From an uncultured Flavobacterium sp. (GTDB lineage Bacteria; Bacteroidota; Bacteroidia; Flavobacteriales; Flavobacteriaceae): DNA of 64,000 nt. This document shows positions 58,530-64,000 of the stretch, in pieces (position 1 is the stretch's first letter; the number at the start of each line of letters is the position of its first letter). A program made the position numbers and the translations under genes. The stretch spans positions 248,001 through 312,000 of the forward strand of contig NZ_CAMLDD010000004.1 in NCBI RefSeq assembly GCF_946478785.1, read 5' to 3'. Below the pieces are notes generated by a model, which was given only the letters and a program-made list of their open reading frames with translations, ran no database searches and was not told the origin of the DNA.

Positions 58530-58793
58530 ATGTTTCGGGTGCAAAGATAAGCACTAAATACTGTTTTCCAAAGAAATTTCGGAATATTTTTTAATTAAGT
58601 TAAGAAATTAATAACCTGTTAACAGATAGCTGTTTAAAAAAATGAAACCAATGTTTTAAATTTATCTAAGTTAGTAATCAGATATTTTTTTAAAAACAGA
58701 CAGTAATAAAACCCAAAGCGCAGGTCGGTTTTTTGTATCTTTTTTGTTTAAGTTGAATGGATTTTTATTATTCAATAGTACTAAAATGATTAA

Positions 58794-60323
58794 TTAATCT
58801 TTGCTGTAGTCTTTTGTTTCTCTAATTTCATTTTCTATTCTTTTGTTAATATTGATTTTAGCTCCGGTAAAAACAAAAATGGTGGTTTTGTATTCTCTTG
58901 CGTATTTATTGGTTATTACACCACCAATAAAAGAAGATTCAAAATAGGGACTCGTCTCCTTAAATTCATTACTGTTTTCTTCATATTCTTTCACTCTGAT
59001 AAGGTTTGTGTAATGTCCATCGAGATTAAACCAATTCACATAATCGGCATTGAACGAAACTGCTTTAATGCCTTTTTTTGTGTAATAATTAATTGCTCCC
59101 GCTTGTCCGTAATTATCACACAAAACGAGCGTCTTTTCAGAATTAGGAAACAAAGCATAAACAGAATCTGTTTTGCGAGCCAGTTCTTTCCAGCCCAGCA
59201 TATCGGCAAAATCCTGAGGTAATTCGTGATCTTTTCCGTCTTCCCAACGAAGCAGGCCTAATTTTTTATATTTTTCAGCATGTTCTGCAATATAGGACGG
59301 GCTTTTATTTGGAAAAGCAAGATTGTAAATCGGAATAAAAAACAATAGTGGAATAATGATTAATACTGGTTGTAAATAACGTTTCCGACCCTCTTTTAAA
59401 ATTTCAGATAAAAAAGCTGCCCCAAAAGCGATATAAATAGGATACAAGCCAATGGCATAATAGGCTTTTGCCTTAAAGTATAAAAAGACAATTAGTGTAA
59501 AGAGGATAGAAGCAAAGAAAAATTTGTATTCCTTAAAAGGTTTATAAAATAATAAGGCATATAAAGCAGCAATAATCACAAAAAAAGAACCCATAAAAAA
59601 CAGCAATTGTTCCTTTAAAAATCCAACACGATCTACATTAACTAATTGTGTTTCGGCTAATTCTTTCATATGATGCACCACTGGGAATTGGTTGTGGTAT
59701 TGCCATAAAAGATTTGGAAAGATCAATATTAATCCGAAAATGAAAGCAAAATAAAGTTCCTTTTGGGTTAGTATTTTCCTTTGCATAGAAAGTAAAACTG
59801 CCGGAAACAGACCGATAAGTAAAAATAAGATGTTGTATTTATTTAAAAAGCCAAATGCAAAAACGACTGCACCTATATAGAACCACTTAGATTTTTCGGT
59901 TGCTATATATTGAATAATTACATAATAAAAGGCAGTCCAGCATAATATGTCTAATGAATTGGGCTGATAAAGCATATTGATTCGCAGCAATGATGAAAAT
60001 ACGATACAAACTGCTCCTAAAATTAGGGCATATAAATTTCCCCGGAGTATTTCAATAGTTTTCCAAACGATTACCAATGTCAAAACACCAAATAGGTCAG
60101 GGAAGAATTTAACCCAAAAAACAGAATTTCCAAGCAATAGAATAATATAAGAAAACCAGGATGTTACCGGTGGAACTGATAAATATCCCCAGGCTAAATG
60201 ATTGGCCTGATCGAGATGTAAATATTCATCCCGGTGCAAATCATATTCAGGACTTATCAATACATATTGTAAAACAAATTTTAAAATTATAAAGCCGGTT
60301 AAGATTATAGTTTTTTTGCTCAT
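58794..60323 (-). CDS. GT39-family (ArnT/PMT-like) membrane glycosyltransferase
   Basis: A 509-residue protein with about ten transmembrane segments over residues 5-345. The N-terminal loop contains DLHRDEYLHLDQANHLAWGYLS, with the acidic residues expected for catalysis, and SVPPVTSWFSYI. Another typical block is LYQPNSLDILCWTAFYYVI. The C-terminal part (about 350-509) is a periplasmic soluble domain. The family transfers a sugar from a polyprenyl phosphate to lipid A, protein or glycan. No partner gene is near, so the acceptor is unknown. It is monocistronic by layout. Confidence 0.8.
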   Translation of the reverse strand: MSKKTIILTGFIILKFVLQYVLISPEYDLHRDEYLHLDQANHLAWGYLSVPPVTSWFSYIILLLGNSVFWVKFFPDLFGVLTLVIVWKTIEILRGNLYALILGAVCIVFSSLLRINMLYQPNSLDILCWTAFYYVIIQYIATEKSKWFYIGAVVFAFGFLNKYNILFLLIGLFPAVLLSMQRKILTQKELYFAFIFGLILIFPNLLWQYHNQFPVVHHMKELAETQLVNVDRVGFLKEQLLFFMGSFFVIIAALYALLFYKPFKEYKFFFASILFTLIVFLYFKAKAYYAIGLYPIYIAFGAAFLSEILKEGRKRYLQPVLIIIPLLFFIPIYNLAFPNKSPSYIAEHAEKYKKLGLLRWEDGKDHELPQDFADMLGWKELARKTDSVYALFPNSEKTLVLCDNYGQAGAINYYTKKGIKAVSFNADYVNWFNLDGHYTNLIRVKEYEENSNEFKETSPYFESSFIGGVITNKYAREYKTTIFVFTGAKININKRIENEIRETKDYSKD

Positions 60324-60432
60324 ATTAGCTTTTTGGTTTTGAGTTGCAGACTTAGCTTTTTAATATTCTAATCCAATGCTAATATAATTATTTAGTGCTT
60401 CATATATACTTTCACGCTTGTATAGTATAAAA

Positions 60433-60470
60433 AAAAAGTAGCTGCCTTAGTTTTGAGACAGCTACTTTTT
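60433..60470. terminator. Strong bidirectional terminator
   Basis: AAAAAGTAGCTG and CAGCTACTTTTT form a 12-bp perfect stem with a 14-nt loop. On the minus strand it is followed by nine T. It lies behind the acidic small protein gene and ahead of the GT39 gene. Confidence 0.85.
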
Positions 60471-60490
60471 GTTCTAAATGGATGACAATA

Positions 60491-60763
60491 TCATTCTTCT
60501 TCTTCAGAATCATTTTCAAGTAAATCATTTTCAGAATCATCCTCATCTGGTTCAGCATCATTAACATCATATTCGTCTAAAGTCCTTCTGTTAGGATCAT
60601 TATCCTTATCTTCAATAAGATCCTGATTGTCGCCTGCATTTTGAAAATACCAATTTGATGCTTCATCTAAATTTCGTGGATCTGAGTATTTATCCTCTGG
60701 CAAAATGCCTGAATTGAAATTACCATCATTATGATTATAATTTCTATAGTTCTCTCTTTCCAT
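60491..60763 (-). CDS. Small acidic protein of unknown function
   Basis: A 90-residue protein, very acidic and hydrophilic, with Asn/Tyr at the start (MERENYRNYNHNDGNFNSG) and a C-terminal acidic run (NDAEPDEDDSENDLLEND). No hydrophobic core or signal peptide, so it is probably disordered. The coding call is supported by the clean start and the strong terminator just behind its stop. Divergent from the small lipoprotein gene. Confidence 0.6.
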   Translation of the reverse strand: MERENYRNYNHNDGNFNSGILPEDKYSDPRNLDEASNWYFQNAGDNQDLIEDKDNDPNRRTLDEYDVNDAEPDEDDSENDLLENDSEEEE

Positions 60764-60938
60764 AATTAATAGTTTTTTATAGTTTATATGAAGTTTAAAT
60801 CTAAAAAATCTATAGGCAAAATGATTATAAAATTATAGCAATAACTTATATGATTTATATTTTAAGATTTTGATTATAAATAACTTATTCATATAAAATA
60901 AAATAATAATTATATAAGATTATTGGGCATCATCTATC

Positions 60939-60946
60939 TAAATTTG
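60939..60946 (+). promoter_or_regulatory. Candidate -7 element for the small lipoprotein gene
   Basis: TAAATTTG matches TAnnTTTG exactly, 25 bp before the start codon at 60971. A TTG at 60923 is too close for a -33 element, so only the -7 box is proposed. Confidence 0.3.
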
Positions 60947-60970
60947 AAATAAAGCTTAAAATAATATATT

Positions 60971-61330
60971 ATGAAAACTTTATTTAAATCAAAAATCGCA
61001 CTTCTTCTTGTAGTAATAGGAATTTTAGTTTCCTGTAAAAATAATCAGGATGGATATAGTGACGAAATTGAGACAGGCCATCATGCTGATACTGTGGGAA
61101 CAACTCCTGACTCAGCAAACACAGATGCAAATAATAGTAAAGGCATTAATTATAAAGGGAATAATACCACTACGGTTACTAGTGGCACGGACCCTCATGC
61201 AAGTAGTTCGGGTACGGGAATAGGTCCTGGCGAAAACACTAATGATGCTTCTACATACTCAAGAACGTCAGGATTACAAAAAGATAGTCTTAATTCCGAA
61301 AATAAAAACCCGAAGAAGAAAGTAAAATAG
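60971..61330 (+). CDS. Small Ser/Thr/Asn/Gly-rich lipoprotein
   Basis: A 119-residue protein with lipoprotein signal (IALLLVVIGILVSC, Cys22). The mature part is low in complexity (TTTVTSGTDPHASSSGTG, SENKNPKKKVK at the end) and probably disordered. No family is recognised. It is followed by a terminator shared with the convergent GH130 gene. Confidence 0.65.
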   Translation: MKTLFKSKIALLLVVIGILVSCKNNQDGYSDEIETGHHADTVGTTPDSANTDANNSKGINYKGNNTTTVTSGTDPHASSSGTGIGPGENTNDASTYSRTSGLQKDSLNSENKNPKKKVK

Positions 61331-61366
61331 AATATTTAATCTGGGATAAAACTTTTACATTTTCTG

Positions 61367-61396
61367 AAAGCCTGCAAATATTAATCTGCAGGCTTT
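61367..61396. terminator. Terminator between convergent genes
   Basis: AAAGCCTGCA and TGCAGGCTTT form a 10-bp stem around a 10-nt loop, followed by TTTTT on the plus strand. It serves the small lipoprotein gene and possibly also the GH130 gene from the other side. Confidence 0.8.
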
Positions 61397-61413
61397 TTTT
61401 TGTCAGATTGTTT

Positions 61414-62475
61414 TTAGACAACACTTTCAAGAGCTGCTAAGATTTCTGAAATAGAAAAATAAGCACCGCAGACAAATTCATCTGCAGCTCCGTAATACAT
61501 CGTCAGTTTGTCTCCTTCAATCACGTGGCCGTTAGTAAAAACAACATGTCCGAAAAAGCCGCTCAGCTCATAATTTTCCTGAGGCATCATTATTGGTTCA
61601 GTAGTTCGTGCAATTACTTTTGAAGGATCATTCAGATCCATTAAGAAGGCACCCAGGCAATATTGATGTTCTGCATTTGCTCCATGATATATTTCGAGCC
61701 ATCCTTTATCCGTTTTAATGGGTGCTGCTCCGGCACCAACTCTTGCACTATCCCAAAATCCTTTTCTGGTTCCTAAAAGAAATTGGTGGTTTCCCCAATG
61801 AATACCATCAGGAGATTCTGCCAGCCAAATAAAATTCCCTCCAATCTGCGGACTTGATGGTCTGTGTAAAGCATAGAATTTGCCATTGATTTTTTCTTCA
61901 AAAATGGCACAATCCTTATTATGAGGAGGAAATATCATGCCTTTTGTTTCAAAATTTACCCAGTCTTGGGTTGTGCGCAATCCAACCCCAACACCATTGG
62001 CTGAAACTGCTGTGTAAGTAATATAATAAGTATCTTCTAAATAAGTAACTCTTGCATCTTCTATTCCAAACTGTTCTAATATCCCAGTTCCCATCATAGG
62101 TTCAATGCCTTCAGGAGTATAAAAATGAACTCCATCATCGCTGCATAAAAGCCGCAAATGTGAAAGTGTAGTAAGATAATCAAGACCTTTATATTGCACT
62201 ATTCTGGCATCTGTTGCTATCAGGTCAGGATCATTTAAAGGAATTTCTATTATTTCCACCTTTCCCAATGAATTGATTACCGGGAAAAAAATAACTCCTT
62301 CTTTTTGCGAAATGGACTCTGCTACTCGTACCAATATCCATGTTTTTTGTTCAAATACAAAAACACCCGGATTTAAAAGACTAATAATTTGTAAATCTGA
62401 ACTGCTTGGATTCAGATTTTTGGGCATTAAAATAGGATTTTCAGGAAACCTGCGGGCAATGTCACTCATGATCAT
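61414..62475 (-). CDS. GH130-family glycoside phosphorylase/hydrolase
   Basis: A 353-residue cytoplasmic protein (start at 62475; MSDIARRF at 62469 is equally likely). It is a five-bladed beta-propeller with GH130 signatures: RFPENPILMP, GIEDARVTYLEDTYYITYTA with the presumed catalytic Asp140, DCAIFEEKINGKFYALHRPS, IWLAESPDGIHWG, and GAGAAPIKTDKGWLEIYHGA. The family covers mannoside phosphorylases and beta-mannosidases; members act on beta-1,2- or beta-1,4-linked mannose. No other mannan gene is close, so the substrate is open. ARV instead of the more frequent PRV after ED is a small deviation. Confidence 0.85.
   Translation of the reverse strand: MIMSDIARRFPENPILMPKNLNPSSSDLQIISLLNPGVFVFEQKTWILVRVAESISQKEGVIFFPVINSLGKVEIIEIPLNDPDLIATDARIVQYKGLDYLTTLSHLRLLCSDDGVHFYTPEGIEPMMGTGILEQFGIEDARVTYLEDTYYITYTAVSANGVGVGLRTTQDWVNFETKGMIFPPHNKDCAIFEEKINGKFYALHRPSSPQIGGNFIWLAESPDGIHWGNHQFLLGTRKGFWDSARVGAGAAPIKTDKGWLEIYHGANAEHQYCLGAFLMDLNDPSKVIARTTEPIMMPQENYELSGFFGHVVFTNGHVIEGDKLTMYYGAADEFVCGAYFSISEILAALESVV

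Positions 62476-64000
<1,525 letters not shown>

Overview
The window is chromosomal DNA of a Bacteroidota bacterium, very probably Flavobacterium or a close relative. The evidence is the low G+C content, SusC/SusD pairs, a type IX secretion C-terminal domain, a hybrid two-component regulator of the HTCS class, gene starts without Shine-Dalgarno sequences, and a few promoter candidates of the Bacteroidota type (TTG, then TAnnTTTG). No species call is made; everything is read from sequence and remembered family signatures, with no database search.

Region 1 (1-24,876, all minus strand) is an extracellular contractile injection system (eCIS) operon. In transcription order it encodes a cap protein (DUF4255), an unknown 280-aa protein, one very large sheath protein, two tube proteins, a 52-aa DUF5908 protein, a LysM adaptor, a VgrG-like spike, a PAAR tip, a gp25-like protein, two large baseplate proteins, an 898-aa protein of unknown role and a tape-measure-type protein. 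Cargo genes follow: a 510-aa DUF4157 protein with a peptidoglycan-binding domain, and a 1365-aa DUF4157 protein whose C-terminus looks like a DNA/RNA non-specific nuclease. The nuclease gene overlaps a gene for a SUKH-like (SMI1/KNR4) protein, which suggests an effector-immunity pair inside an eCIS locus. A truncated peptidoglycan-binding gene runs off the left edge. The AAA+ ATPase and tail fibre expected in such loci are not seen and may lie further left.

Region 2 (about 25.6-37.4 kb, minus strand) is accessory. It holds an O-antigen-ligase-like membrane protein, a transglutaminase-like protein, an S41 peptidase lipoprotein, four tandem paralogues of a small secreted family, a secreted protein with an HDH motif, a Sel1-repeat protein with a T9SS sorting domain, and a secreted protein built from an internal duplication. 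A repeat of about 37 bp stands at both ends in direct orientation.

Region 3 (37.5-52.8 kb) is a polysaccharide utilisation locus for beta-1,4-galactan (pectic galactan or type I arabinogalactan). A divergent HTCS regulator faces susC, susD, a SusE-like gene, two GH53 endo-galactanases and a GH2 beta-galactosidase. The expected flow is capture by SusD/SusE, cutting by surface GH53 enzymes, import by SusC and final hydrolysis by GH2.

Region 4 (52.9-58.5 kb) looks like a small island next to the initiator tRNA gene. A degenerate copy of the tRNA 3' end and its terminator lies at the far end in direct orientation. It carries a frameshifted gene, a HEPN-motif protein, small ORFs, two lipoproteins, a YbjQ/zinc-ribbon protein and a proteasome-like Ntn-hydrolase candidate.

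Region 5 (58.8-64 kb) is ordinary chromosome: a GT39-family glycosyltransferase, an acidic small protein, a small lipoprotein, a GH130 enzyme and the first part of katG.
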